Shown here: positions 38,191-48,190 of the stretch, piece after piece
Numbering within the stretch: position 1 is the first letter of the stretch
Layout of the letters: each line of letters begins with the position of its first letter
Assembly: GCA_021604525.1 (NCBI GenBank)
Contig: BQJD01000002.1
Coordinates: forward strand, 88,282-152,281
Reading direction: 5' to 3'
Source: a marine bacterium B5-7
GTDB taxonomy: Bacteria; Pseudomonadota; Gammaproteobacteria; Arenicellales; CAJQKF01
DNA length: 64,000 nucleotides
The notes under the pieces: generated by a model
What the model was told of the DNA's origin: nothing
The model's database searches: none
Seen by the model: only the letters and a program-made list of their open reading frames with translations
Position numbers and translations under genes: made by a program

Positions 38191-40791
38191 TCATGCACGC
38201 AGATGCTCGACATTCACTTCGCGGGTGAAGCTGAATTCGTCACCGACCACATCAATAAGAATCATGTCTCCTGGTCCAAATCGACCCGAGAGTATTTCCT
38301 CTGCAAGTCGATTTTCAAGATTGGTTTGAATCGCCCGCTTCAGTGGCCTGGCTCCGTAGACCGGATCAAACCCGGCTTCGGCCAACTTGTCCAGAGCAGC
38401 CTCACTGAGTTCGAAATCCATATCGCGGTCCTGCAACCTGCGTCGCAGGTTGGCCAATTGAATGCTCGTAATCTGGCGCAATTCAGCCCGATCGAGGGCA
38501 TGGAATACTACAACGTCATCAATACGATTGATAAACTCAGGTCGAAAGTGATGGGTTACCACATCCATAACCGCAGATTTCAACTCAGCATAATCACTAT
38601 TGTTACCGAGTTCCTGAATACGATCCGAACCAAGGTTCGAAGTCATGACAATAACGGTATTCCGAAAATCCACCGTCCGACCCTGGCCGTCGGTTAAACG
38701 ACCGTCGTCGAGCACCTGCAACAAGACGTTGAACACATCGCTGTGCGCTTTCTCCACTTCATCAAGGAGGATGACGGAGTAAGGTCGACGACGCACCGCC
38801 TCGGTAAGGTAACCACCTTCTTCGTAACCGACATATCCCGGTGGTGCGCCGATCAAACGCGCAACGGAATGCTTCTCCATGAACTCGGACATGTCGATGC
38901 GCACCATGGAATCCTCGGTATCGAACATGAATGATGCAAGCGCCTTGCACAGTTCGGTTTTACCGACACCCGTCGGCCCCAGAAACAGGAACGAACCATA
39001 GGGACGATCCGGATCCGAAAGCCCGGCGCGGGAGCGGCGGATAGCATTACTGACTGCGGTGATCGCTTCACTTTGACCCACTACCCGGTGGTGCAGTTCG
39101 TCTTCCATCCGCAGCAGTTTTTCTTTTTCGCCCTCAAGCATCTTGTTAACCGGAATACCGGTCCAGCGGGAAACCACTTCAGCGATTTCCTCTTCCGTAA
39201 CCTTGTTTCTCAACAGGCTGGGTTCACGCCCTTCCGCATCGGTTGCATCGTCCAACTGTTTCTCAAGTTCAGGGATGCGGCCGTATTGCAACTCTGACAT
39301 TCGGGTCAGGTCACCGGCCCGACGCGCGGTCTCCATTTCCACACGGGCCCGGTCCAGCTCTTCCTTGACGTGCTGACTGCCCTTTAATGCAGCCTTCTCG
39401 GATTTCCAGACTTCTTCGAGTTCGGAGTATTCACGCTGTAGCTGTTCAAGTTCACTTTCAATATTAGCAAGCCGCTTACGTGATGCATCGTCGTCATCCT
39501 TCTTCAGCGCCTCACGCTCGATCTTCAACTGAATCATGCGTCTGTCAAGACGATCCATGCTCTCCGGCTTTGAGTCGATTTCCATGCGTATTCGACTGGC
39601 GGCCTCGTCAATCAGGTCGATTGCCTTGTCGGGAAGCTGGCGATCGGTGATATAGCGATACGATAACGTCGCCGCGGCCACGATGGCCGGGTCAGTGATA
39701 TCGACACCGTGATGTACCTCGTACTTTTCACGTAAACCACGCAGGATCGATATGCTGTCCTCAACACTTGGCTCGTCCACCAGCACTTTCTGGAATCGAC
39801 GTTCCAGCGCCGCGTCTTTTTCAACATACTTTCGATATTCATTAAGAGTCGTGGCACCAATACAATGAAGTTCTCCGCGAGCCAGCGCGGGCTTCAGCAT
39901 ATTGCCGGCATCCATGGATCCTTCGGCTTTGCCGGCGCCCACCATGGTATGCAGCTCATCGATAAAAAGGATGATGCGCCCTTCCTGTTTGGTCAGGTCG
40001 TTCAGCACCGCCTTCAAACGTTCCTCGAATTCACCACGAAATTTGGCACCAGCAATCAGTGCACCAAGATCAAGTGACAACAGACGCTTGCCGCGCATGC
40101 CTTCAGGTACTTCACCGTCGACGATACGCTGGGCAAGACCTTCGGCGATGGCAGTTTTGCCAACACCCGGTTCGCCGATCAATACCGGATTATTCTTGGT
40201 ACGACGTTGCAGCACCTGGATAGTGCGACGAATCTCGTCGTCCCGACCGATGACCGGATCAAGCTTGCCCTGCTCGGCGCGCTCGGTCAGATCCAGGGTA
40301 TATTTTTCAAGCGCCTGTCGCTGATCTTCAGCACCGGCATCATTGACGCTGTGGCCATCGCGCATCGCATCAATTGCTTTCTCGATGCCACCTTTGGACG
40401 CACCTGCTTTACGCAGTGCCGCGCCTGTCTGTCCGCGATCCTCGATGAGCGCCAGCACAAACAACTCACTGGCAATGAATTGATCCTTGCGTTGCTGAGC
40501 AAGCTTGTCGGTGACATTCAACAGACGCGACAATTCATTGGACACATGAACGTCGCCCTGATTACCTCGCACCGATGGTAGTTTCTCCACCATCTCACCA
40601 AGCTGCGAACGCAATAAATTGACGTTGGTATCGGCTGCGGTTAACAAATGCCTGACCGACCCGCCTTCCTGATCGAGCATGGCAATAAGCAAATGAACCG
40701 GTTCGATAAATTGATGATCCCGGCCGACCGCCAGGCTCTGCGCTTCCGCCAGCGCTGACTGGAATTTAGTAGTGAGTTTATCCATTCGCAT
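38191..40791 (-). CDS. clpB: ATP-dependent chaperone ClpB
   Basis: An 866-residue disaggregase that works with DnaK to rescue aggregated protein. Two Clp N-terminal repeats come first, then AAA+ domain 1 with Walker [15 protein letters not shown] (about 205). The long coiled-coil middle domain (about 410-525) is characteristic of ClpB and distinguishes it from ClpA. AAA+ domain 2 has Walker [15 protein letters not shown] (about 608). The start [11 protein letters not shown] resembles the family start. A sigma-32-like promoter precedes it. Confidence 0.98.
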   Translation of the reverse strand: MRMDKLTTKFQSALAEAQSLAVGRDHQFIEPVHLLIAMLDQEGGSVRHLLTAADTNVNLLRSQLGEMVEKLPSVRGNQGDVHVSNELSRLLNVTDKLAQQRKDQFIASELFVLALIEDRGQTGAALRKAGASKGGIEKAIDAMRDGHSVNDAGAEDQRQALEKYTLDLTERAEQGKLDPVIGRDDEIRRTIQVLQRRTKNNPVLIGEPGVGKTAIAEGLAQRIVDGEVPEGMRGKRLLSLDLGALIAGAKFRGEFEERLKAVLNDLTKQEGRIILFIDELHTMVGAGKAEGSMDAGNMLKPALARGELHCIGATTLNEYRKYVEKDAALERRFQKVLVDEPSVEDSISILRGLREKYEVHHGVDITDPAIVAAATLSYRYITDRQLPDKAIDLIDEAASRIRMEIDSKPESMDRLDRRMIQLKIEREALKKDDDDASRKRLANIESELEQLQREYSELEEVWKSEKAALKGSQHVKEELDRARVEMETARRAGDLTRMSELQYGRIPELEKQLDDATDAEGREPSLLRNKVTEEEIAEVVSRWTGIPVNKMLEGEKEKLLRMEDELHHRVVGQSEAITAVSNAIRRSRAGLSDPDRPYGSFLFLGPTGVGKTELCKALASFMFDTEDSMVRIDMSEFMEKHSVARLIGAPPGYVGYEEGGYLTEAVRRRPYSVILLDEVEKAHSDVFNVLLQVLDDGRLTDGQGRTVDFRNTVIVMTSNLGSDRIQELGNNSDYAELKSAVMDVVTHHFRPEFINRIDDVVVFHALDRAELRQITSIQLANLRRRLQDRDMDFELSEAALDKLAEAGFDPVYGARPLKRAIQTNLENRLAEEILSGRFGPGDMILIDVVGDEFSFTREVNVEHLRA

Positions 40792-40863
40792 AAAAATTAC
40801 CCTGAAACTGTTGTTTAACTGCCAGGCATCGACTGATTACCTGGCGTCATAAATACTGCAATA

Positions 40864-40892
40864 ATTGTGGGGGCAAGCCGTTAGGATTCAAC
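40864..40892 (-). promoter_or_regulatory. Sigma-32-like promoter of clpB
   Basis: On the minus strand GTTGAAT, 12 bases, then CCCCCACAAT, close to the heat-shock consensus. The predicted start gives a leader of about 65 bases before clpB. Confidence 0.6.
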
Positions 40893-41011
40893 ATCACATA
40901 CACACCGTTTCCTGTGCTACATCAAGCAGAAGCCTGTGTCATACAAGAACAGCAGTTATCAAGGTCTGACATCAAGAATTGATTGTCGGTACCTAGAAAC
41001 CTTTTTTTCGA

Positions 41012-42562
41012 CTAATCGGACACTTCGTTTTCACGAAAGAATGTCGGCAGTTTATGCAGAGCAATTTTACCAAGCGGCGTTCTCGGCAACTCGTCAATGA
41101 GTGCAAATCGGGTAATCTGATTGTGTGCCGAAACCAGTTTATTGAATTCTTTCAAAATACGTCGTGCCTCGGTGACAGGGTCTTCGCACGCCAGCACAAG
41201 AACCGCCGCCGGCCGCATATCGAGTTCCAGAACAGCCGCTTCTGTGATCATGGGATCACGCTCAAGCAGCGTCTCAAGTTCTTCGGGATAGACATTCTTG
41301 CCACTCTCGGTGACGATGAGGCGCTTGCTGCGTCCGGTTAGAACAATATTACCGGCGGCATCGATATGGGCGATATCACCGGTATGAAACCAGCCATCGA
41401 CGATAACCTCTTTGGTGAGTTTTTCGTCGGTGTAACCAAGCATCACATTCGGTCCACGTACCAGCAACTCACCATTACCGGACTCATCAGGAGAGGCAAT
41501 TTTAACTTCGATATCCTGAAGGGGTTTGCCGACACTATCGAGAACCTCGTCGAAATGCTCCTGGGCGCTGACAACCGGCGTGGTCTCGGTAAGGCCGTAA
41601 CCTTGCCGCAAGGAGATGCCAAGATTAAGAAAATATTTTTTAATATCAGGATCAAGACGCGATCCGCCACTCATCCAGCACTTCAGGTTTCCACCGAACT
41701 GTTTCCGAATCGGAGCATTCAGTTTCTTCCTCATAAACAACGGCATGTGTCGCAGTGCATTGACGTAAAGCTGTAATGGACGTCCACCCGTGGCAATGCG
41801 TTTTTCAAGACCAAGCATGATATTGCGAAACAGACGCGGCACCGCAACCAGAATACTGATACGGTTATCACGCATTGCATCCAGGATTTCAGAAGCCGCC
41901 AGTACTTTTGGAGCGACCAGGGTCGCACCCACATGCAACGCCAGTAACATCACGCCCGTTAAGCCCATGGCATGGGAGAACGGCAGAAGTGCCAAAAAGC
42001 TGTCTTCGGCATCCGCATCGGATAGCCTTGAAGACGCGATGACATTGGTCACGACATTTCTGTGTGACAACCGTACGATTTTGGGATTGCCGGTGCTCCC
42101 GGATGTGTAGATCGCCAGCGCCTCATCGTTACCGGATGCCGGCGGTTCAAATTCGGCTTCGCGCTCGGTCAAATGTGCATCGTAGTTGGGCTCGATAGGA
42201 ATATCGGCGTCGGTCAGCGCACGGTGATGAGACAGGATGAGACTCGGTTGGGTGGCCTCGATCTGCGCGGTGATTTCATGGTCGCTGTTACCTACGTGGA
42301 TCGGCGTCAGGACCGCACCGATTTTCCAGATGGCCAGCGAAGCGACAGTCCATTCCGGACCATTAGGTGCCATGAGCCCAATACGGTCGCCTTTTTGAAC
42401 ACCCCGCTTACGCAGATCAGCGGCGAGATTCAGGGCTGCGTGATAGATCTCGCCATAACTGACTTCGCGAGTTTTACTTTTGCCGAGCCGGCATATCCAT
42501 GCCGTATGTGACATATCGGCTTTTAACGATTCGCTGATCAGCGTCCAGATATTTTCTTTCAT
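41012..42562 (-). CDS. Acyl-CoA synthetase (AMP-forming)
   Basis: A 516-residue ANL-superfamily enzyme that adenylates a carboxylic acid and transfers it to CoA or another thiol. The P-loop-like motif AIYTSGSTGNPKIV is at about 150-163, YGLTETTPVVS at about 318, and the hinge-region GWFHTGDIAHIDAAGNIVLTGR further on, then the A10-type lysine in PLGKIALHKL near the end. It resembles long-chain fatty acyl-CoA ligases, but chain length cannot be read. It appears monocistronic. Confidence 0.88.
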   Translation of the reverse strand: MKENIWTLISESLKADMSHTAWICRLGKSKTREVSYGEIYHAALNLAADLRKRGVQKGDRIGLMAPNGPEWTVASLAIWKIGAVLTPIHVGNSDHEITAQIEATQPSLILSHHRALTDADIPIEPNYDAHLTEREAEFEPPASGNDEALAIYTSGSTGNPKIVRLSHRNVVTNVIASSRLSDADAEDSFLALLPFSHAMGLTGVMLLALHVGATLVAPKVLAASEILDAMRDNRISILVAVPRLFRNIMLGLEKRIATGGRPLQLYVNALRHMPLFMRKKLNAPIRKQFGGNLKCWMSGGSRLDPDIKKYFLNLGISLRQGYGLTETTPVVSAQEHFDEVLDSVGKPLQDIEVKIASPDESGNGELLVRGPNVMLGYTDEKLTKEVIVDGWFHTGDIAHIDAAGNIVLTGRSKRLIVTESGKNVYPEELETLLERDPMITEAAVLELDMRPAAVLVLACEDPVTEARRILKEFNKLVSAHNQITRFALIDELPRTPLGKIALHKLPTFFRENEVSD

Positions 42563-42695
42563 CGGGTTCTCCTAAACACCATCATTGGGCATCCATTGCC
42601 CGGCATTTTTTTAAAATGTACCCCAGTTACTGCAAGTCATTCCAGCGATGACATCGAGGCGATCGGATAACAGCAAAATCGTGCTTCAAACTGAA

Positions 42696-43202
42696 TCATT
42701 CCGGTACATGAGTGCGCAGCCAGTTCATGTCGACCTCGCCAAGATGCGATGCGGTAAGCATACCCTCTGGTGATACGACAAATGTCGATGGTAATCCCTT
42801 GAGTGGTTCGAATGGCAGTAGCGGCTGATCTGAAACCAATATTACGGGATAACTGATAGCCAGGGCTTTTACGACTGATACAACCTCGGCAGGCTCCAGT
42901 ATTTCGAAGTTGACGCCAATCACGGTGACATCCGGGCGACTCGCATGAAAGCGTTCGAGTAACGGCATTTCACGAAGGCAGGGAGAACACCAGCTTGCCC
43001 AGAAGTTTACAACCACCCACTGGCCTCGGTAGTCAGACAGACGAATAGTTTCCCCATCAGGAGAAGGTCGTTGGAACTCAATTGGCGCGTTGTTAACGCC
43101 AATCCCACTGGAAACCTCGCTGGAAATGGCGGGGAACATGCTTGCCATAAAGGCAATCAATGAGACGATACGCACGATTTTTCCCAACCACAGACAGCGC
43201 AT
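42696..43202 (-). CDS. TlpA-like periplasmic thioredoxin
   Basis: A 168-residue protein with an N-terminal signal or anchor (about 1-28) and a thioredoxin fold of the TlpA/ResA type. The redox motif WCSPC places the cysteines at 72 and 75 in FWASWCSPCLREMP. The cis-proline loop region GLPSTFVVSPEG is present. Such proteins reduce disulfides in the periplasm, for example during cytochrome c maturation. No cytochrome genes are adjacent. It is transcribed away from the rhodanese gene. Confidence 0.88.
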   Translation of the reverse strand: MRCLWLGKIVRIVSLIAFMASMFPAISSEVSSGIGVNNAPIEFQRPSPDGETIRLSDYRGQWVVVNFWASWCSPCLREMPLLERFHASRPDVTVIGVNFEILEPAEVVSVVKALAISYPVILVSDQPLLPFEPLKGLPSTFVVSPEGMLTASHLGEVDMNWLRTHVPE

Positions 43203-43319
43203 ATCACGTACCAGATAAACTAATTATACTGATGGACATCAAAATATTGTCAGTTTTATCATGATCGCCAGGTTATCTGGAGTTATCTTAATCAGTATGG
43301 ATTTTAAATCAACACGATC

Positions 43320-43514
43320 ATGAAGCTGATTCTCATGCTGACACGCTACATCGCCCTTGCCTTGCTGGTAACATCCATCACAACCACAGTTTTGCTGACG
43401 CCAGTTGTCGTACAGGCACAAAGTGATACCCCCGAGACATCGGAAACCACGACTGATAGCGGCACCGGTACCGGCACTGAGGAAACGACCAGCGAAGAAG
43501 AACCCGACTGCTAA
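43320..43514 (+). CDS. Small secreted acidic peptide with C-terminal cysteine, unknown
   Basis: A 64-residue product: a signal peptide (about 1-33, ending VVVQA) and a 31-residue mature part consisting almost entirely of Thr, Ser, Glu, Gly and Asp, ending in Cys. No ribosome site is obvious. The secretion signal and upstream position to the rhodanese suggest a real gene. I do not recognise a family. It may be part of the same transcript as the rhodanese gene 125 bases downstream. Confidence 0.5.
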   Translation: MKLILMLTRYIALALLVTSITTTVLLTPVVVQAQSDTPETSETTTDSGTGTGTEETTSEEEPDC

Positions 43515-43639
43515 TTAGCCAACAGTGGTTACGGTGCTTCAATCGTCAATTGAATCTGGAAAGATTTTTGAGGCCTGAATGTCTCGGAAATCAGGTTTTT
43601 AAACAGTAAATTAAAGATATAACCACAGTGGAGAGAACC

Positions 43640-44287
43640 ATGAAAATCAGACAACAATTGCTTTGCACAATGATGGCTACGACGTTACTTTTGCCCATCG
43701 GAGCAAGTGCCGATGATGTCAATATCACTCCAGATATGATGAAGGCCACCGTGACCCACAATGGCACTAGCACTGAAATCATGCGTAATCAGAACAACGA
43801 TAATACTGTTGTGCCTGCATTCGCCAAGACCTCCCGTCCGTGCCCGCCATTTTGTATTCAGCCATCCACACTTGCACCAGGCATTGAAACCATTGGTGAA
43901 GTTGAGTTGATTGAATACGCTACTCGCATGAGCGGCGGCGATGACACTATCGTGATCATCGATTCCAGGACTCCTGACTGGGTGGAACGCGGAACGATCC
44001 CAAGTGCCATCAACCTGCCCTGGACCCAGCTCAACCAGGCCAAGGGTGCCACACCTTTTGAGATTGCCGAGATCATGCAGGAGATTTTCGGCGTAACCGA
44101 AAGCGAAGGCCTGTTTAATTTCGAGAACGCCAAAACTGCGGTCATGTTTTGCAATGGCATGTGGTGTGGCCAATCACCAAGCAATATCAAGAGCCTGTTA
44201 AAGTTTGGCTACCCGGCACACAAAATCAAGTGGTATCGGGGCGGCATGCAGGATTGGGAAATCCTCGGCTTGACGACCGTCAAGTAA
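43640..44287 (+). CDS. Periplasmic rhodanese-domain protein
   Basis: A 215-residue exported rhodanese-like protein. I choose ATG 43640, which has GGAGAG just upstream and starts a clean signal peptide (1-24, ending GASA), over the track's GTG 43628. The rhodanese domain covers about 90-212, with IIDSRTPDWVERGTIPSAINLP and an active-site loop beginning at Cys171 (FCNGMWCGQSP). A second cysteine at 176 lies in the same loop, and a CPPFC pair (68, 72) precedes the domain. Rhodaneses bind sulfane sulfur as persulfide, so a periplasmic role in handling sulfur from sulfide oxidation is plausible. A terminator follows. Confidence 0.88.
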   Translation: MKIRQQLLCTMMATTLLLPIGASADDVNITPDMMKATVTHNGTSTEIMRNQNNDNTVVPAFAKTSRPCPPFCIQPSTLAPGIETIGEVELIEYATRMSGGDDTIVIIDSRTPDWVERGTIPSAINLPWTQLNQAKGATPFEIAEIMQEIFGVTESEGLFNFENAKTAVMFCNGMWCGQSPSNIKSLLKFGYPAHKIKWYRGGMQDWEILGLTTVK

Positions 44288-44318
44288 CGTTACTTCAAAA
44301 CAAACTGTTTTTAGGTTG

Positions 44319-44349
44319 AGGCGGCCCGGGCTTAACTGGCCGCCTTTTT
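44319..44349 (+). terminator. Rho-independent terminator after the rhodanese gene
   Basis: AGGCGGCC and GGCCGCCT form an 8-pair GC-rich stem followed by TTTTT. The hairpin overlaps the last codons and stop of the convergent rluD gene. Confidence 0.85.
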
Positions 44350-45324
44350 ATTGTCATCATCGAGGGCTGCCAGCAATTGGCGGAAATCATCGGGTAGCGG
44401 CGCATCGAATCGCAGATTGCGTCCCGATACTGGATGATCGAATTCAAGGTGTTCGGCGTGCAGTGCCTGGCGTTTGAAGTTTGTCATTACTTCACGAGTC
44501 ACCTCATCCATTCCGGCGGCAATGGCCAGACGGCGGCCATACAACGGATCGGCAAACAGCGGGTGGCCAATATGTGCCATATGGACGCGGATCTGGTGCG
44601 TTCGTCCCGTCTCCAGATCGACCCTGACAAGCGTATGGGCGCGTAACCGTCGCACCACACGGTAATGACTGACAGCGCGTTTACCGGCACGGGTCACAGT
44701 CATTTTAAGACGGTTCTGACGATGCCGGCCGATTGGCGCATCAACCGTACCGCCACTTATCAGACGACCTTCCACCAGCGCCAGATAACGGCGGCGGACA
44801 CGATGCTCTTTGAGCAGGCTGATTAACTTCTGCCGCACCACTTCGTTGCGAGAGACCACCATCAGGCCGCTGGTATCCTTGTCGAGACGATGAACAATAC
44901 CCGCCCTCGGAAGGGCAAACAGTGCCCGGTCATAACCTAAAAGCGCATTCATGAGCGTACCGTGGGCGTTGCCTGCGCCAGGATGAACGACCCGTCCTGC
45001 GGGCTTGTTCAGCACCAGGATATCCTCGTCCTCATAGATGACATCCATGGCAATATCTTCGGCCTGTGAAACATTTTCAAACACCGCGGGAAAGTTGACC
45101 TGAACCAGGTCTCCTTCCCTGACACGGGTTTTTCGAGTGGCTGCGGTATTGTTAATTATTACTTGACCGTCGGCTATCAGACCCTGAAGAAAGACTCTCG
45201 AGCGATCGTTGATCAGTTGTGCCAGCGTTTGATCGAGACGCATACCGTCAAACACGGCGGGGATTTCGAGGCGTTTTACAGACGCTTCCGTAATCTTTGA
45301 CGTGGCTTGTGACGTGTCGGACAC
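44332..45324 (-). CDS. rluD: 23S rRNA pseudouridine(1911/1915/1917) synthase
   Basis: A 330-residue RluA-family pseudouridine synthase. An N-terminal S4 RNA-binding domain (about 25-90) is followed by the catalytic domain. The aspartate lies in RAGIVHRLDKDTSGLMVV (about 137-154), and GRTHQIRVHMAHIGHPLFAD follows. It is divergent from bamD across 142 bases, an arrangement common in Gammaproteobacteria because rluD modifies the ribosome next to an envelope gene. Its 3' end lies inside the rhodanese terminator hairpin. Confidence 0.95.
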   Translation of the reverse strand: MSDTSQATSKITEASVKRLEIPAVFDGMRLDQTLAQLINDRSRVFLQGLIADGQVIINNTAATRKTRVREGDLVQVNFPAVFENVSQAEDIAMDVIYEDEDILVLNKPAGRVVHPGAGNAHGTLMNALLGYDRALFALPRAGIVHRLDKDTSGLMVVSRNEVVRQKLISLLKEHRVRRRYLALVEGRLISGGTVDAPIGRHRQNRLKMTVTRAGKRAVSHYRVVRRLRAHTLVRVDLETGRTHQIRVHMAHIGHPLFADPLYGRRLAIAAGMDEVTREVMTNFKRQALHAEHLEFDHPVSGRNLRFDAPLPDDFRQLLAALDDDNKKAAS

Positions 45325-45466
45325 AACAAAAAGACTCCACTGTTCATTAGTTACAATGCGGTGTTCATATGTTACACGGGCGGTAGGCCCCTAGACACAG
45401 ACAGTTTATAATCAGGCCGATAACATATATACATTCGCTTGTTGCAACACACGGGATAAACCGCGC

Positions 45467-46246
45467 ATGAGCATAAAAACAGTTCGTTACCTGCTACTTA
45501 TCGGCACCATGCTGTCTCTCATCGGCTGCTCGTCGCTCGAGGAAGAAGACAAGTACGCCGATCTGCCGGCCACTACACTTTTATCGTATGCCAGAACCGC
45601 ACTCGACGACGGCGACTTTGAAGAAGCGATCAATTTGTACCGGGAACTGGAATCCCGTTTCCCATACGGTAAACCAGCCGAACAGGCGCAGCTTGACGTT
45701 GCCTATGCCTATTACAAAAATGAAGAACCGCAATTGGCGGTGGCTGCTGCGGATCGATTCATCCGCCTGCACCCGACTCACGAGCGTGTCGATTATGCTT
45801 TTTATCTGAAAGGCATTGCGAGCTACCGCGAACGTACCGGGTATGTCGCCAAAGTGACAGGTACCAACGATCTCAGTAATCGTGATACCAAACCCGCTCA
45901 AGACGCCTACAGCGCGTTCCGTGAACTGGTGACCCGATTCCCCAACAGCCCCTATGCCGACGATGCACGCCAGCGTATGGTTTACATGGTCAATGTTCTG
46001 GCACGCCACGATATCAGCGTGGCGAGATACTATCTGTCACATGGTGCCTATGTGGCCGTTCTCAATCGAACCAAGAAAGTGGTCGAGGAATACCAGAGAA
46101 CGCCCTCGGTAGAAGATGCGCTGGGCCTGATGGCCATTGCCTATCGTGAAATGGGCCTCACCGACCTGATGACCGATACTGTCCGGATTCTTGAGAAAAA
46201 CTTCCCCGAAAGTCCTTATCTCGCCGAAATCAAGGCAGATTCCTGA
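45467..46246 (+). CDS. bamD: Outer membrane protein assembly factor BamD
   Basis: A 259-residue lipoprotein of the BAM complex, which inserts beta-barrel proteins into the outer membrane. The signal ends with a lipobox LIGC, placing the acylated cysteine at residue 21. Five TPR-like helical repeats follow, beginning TLLSYARTALDDGDFEEAI. It is divergent from rluD, as in many relatives. Confidence 0.95.
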   Translation: MSIKTVRYLLLIGTMLSLIGCSSLEEEDKYADLPATTLLSYARTALDDGDFEEAINLYRELESRFPYGKPAEQAQLDVAYAYYKNEEPQLAVAAADRFIRLHPTHERVDYAFYLKGIASYRERTGYVAKVTGTNDLSNRDTKPAQDAYSAFRELVTRFPNSPYADDARQRMVYMVNVLARHDISVARYYLSHGAYVAVLNRTKKVVEEYQRTPSVEDALGLMAIAYREMGLTDLMTDTVRILEKNFPESPYLAEIKADS

Positions 46247-46354
46247 ATCAGGCCATGAGCTCCGGCACCGTATGGCGAAGCGATATCCAGAATACTTAAA
46301 TTAAATTACTCCACGCATAATCGCCGTTTAATATTTTAAAGTCGGACACTCGTG

Positions 46355-47986
46355 CTATTGAAAAAATCGCGAGGTCAGCGGATAACGTCGATCTCGCCCG
46401 AATGCCCGGCGACTGATGCGCACGCCGGGTGGTGCCTGACGACGTTTGTATTCGTTTCGGCTGATCATCTTCAGTACCCGCCTGACGTCGGCTTCGTCAT
46501 ACCCCATGGCAATAATTTCTTCCGCTGATTGATCGAGTTCGACGAAAGCTTCGATAATCGGATCAAGCACATCATAGGGCGGCAGTGAATCCTCATCCAG
46601 TTGATCGAGGGCGAGTTCCGCCGAGGGTGGCCGCTCGAGAACGCGCCCCGGAATCACATTCGCAATCGTGTTGCGATAGCGTGCCAATCGATATACCCAG
46701 GTTTTAGGCACGTCTTTTATGGCCGCAAAGCCGCCCGCCATATCACCGTACAAGGTTGCGTAGCCAACCGCCATCTCGCTTTTGTTGCCCGTGGTAAGGA
46801 CGATTTTGCCGCTCTTGTTGGAAATTGCCATCAACAATGTACCCCGGCAGCGGGCCTGGATATTTTCTTCAGTGGCATCCACCGGCAAACCCTCAAATAC
46901 CGGCGAAAGCTGAGCGAGGAAGCTCTCGAATATCGGCTCGATATTGATCTCCCGGCACTCAACCCCAAGTCGCCTGCACTGATCAAGCGCGTCCTTGACA
47001 CTGATGTCGCGGGTATAGCGTGACGGCATGGTGACCGCAAGTACACGATCAGCGCCCAGTGCATCACACGCCACTGCCAGAGTGAGCGCGGAATCGATCC
47101 CGCCGGACAGACCAATGACCACACCGCTAAATCCATTCTTGTCGACATAGTCGCGCACCCCGGTCACCAGCGCGCTATAGGCGCTTTGCTCTTCATTTAT
47201 CGGAGAGACAACCGTGGCAGCACCAATCGACACGACCCCATTCGAATCGCGATTAAAGACTACACGACTTAAGTCCTCGATAAAGGCCGGTGCACGATGA
47301 ACAATGTGACCATTGCCGTCGACCACAAAGGAGGCACCATCGAACACTAGTTCATCCTGACCCCCAACCAGATTCGTGTACACGATAGGTACGCCAACGG
47401 CGTGCGCCACACTGCCGACAACGATGCTTTCACGCTCTGTCGATTTATTGAGATGAAATGGTGAGGCGTTCAGATTCAAGATAAGTTCGGCACCGGCGGC
47501 AGCCGTCTCTTCCACCGGAAGTCGCTCCCAGATATCCTCACAAATAGTGATACCGAGACACCAGCCATTAAAGTCAAACACCACTGCCTGCTCACCGGGA
47601 TCGAAATAACGCTTCTCATCAAAAACGCCGTAGTTCGGTAAGGCCCGTTTTCGATAAGTCGTCTCGATGGTACCGTTTGCAATAACCGACGCAGCGTTAT
47701 ACAACTCGTCATTCACACGCATGGGATGACCGATGACACAGGCAATACCGTCAAGCTCGTTACATAATCCATTTAACGCCTGTTCCGCATGACCAATAAA
47801 ATCGTTACGAAGCAGCAGGTCTTCTGGAGGATAACCAGTAATCGTCAGTTCCGGGAATACCAGCATGTCGACACCGAATTCGTCGCGAGCCCGATTTGCT
47901 GCTTCGACTACCTGCCGGACATTTCCGTCGATATCGCCGACTATCAGGTTGATTTGGGCAAGACCCACGCTTAAGGATGATTTCAT
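46355..47986 (-). CDS. nadE: NAD+ synthase (glutamine-hydrolysing)
   Basis: A 543-residue two-domain enzyme forming NAD from deamido-NAD, ATP and glutamine. The N-terminal nitrilase-type glutaminase domain (about 1-250) has the catalytic cysteine in GITICEDIWE. The C-terminal synthetase has the pyrophosphate loop GLSGGIDSALTLAV (about 292-305). The C-terminal RRAFGRDRRYPLTSRF end is typical. It stands alone between bamD (convergent) and the GNAT gene (divergent). Confidence 0.96.
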   Translation of the reverse strand: MKSSLSVGLAQINLIVGDIDGNVRQVVEAANRARDEFGVDMLVFPELTITGYPPEDLLLRNDFIGHAEQALNGLCNELDGIACVIGHPMRVNDELYNAASVIANGTIETTYRKRALPNYGVFDEKRYFDPGEQAVVFDFNGWCLGITICEDIWERLPVEETAAAGAELILNLNASPFHLNKSTERESIVVGSVAHAVGVPIVYTNLVGGQDELVFDGASFVVDGNGHIVHRAPAFIEDLSRVVFNRDSNGVVSIGAATVVSPINEEQSAYSALVTGVRDYVDKNGFSGVVIGLSGGIDSALTLAVACDALGADRVLAVTMPSRYTRDISVKDALDQCRRLGVECREINIEPIFESFLAQLSPVFEGLPVDATEENIQARCRGTLLMAISNKSGKIVLTTGNKSEMAVGYATLYGDMAGGFAAIKDVPKTWVYRLARYRNTIANVIPGRVLERPPSAELALDQLDEDSLPPYDVLDPIIEAFVELDQSAEEIIAMGYDEADVRRVLKMISRNEYKRRQAPPGVRISRRAFGRDRRYPLTSRFFQ

Positions 47987-48190
47987 AGGGGGACTGGATA
48001 AATTTGATCGTCAACTCAATAATCAAAATATACGCATGACCACAGCTTTAGTAACAACGCTGGCTCATGAAAATGGTGGCAACTGCTGGCAATAAGTCGG
48101 ATTGTAATCCTAAACGGACAAAAACGTCCCGAAAGACGCCCATTGACACACTTGTTCATCCCTAAAAATCTGTTCTCGTACCGGTAACCC

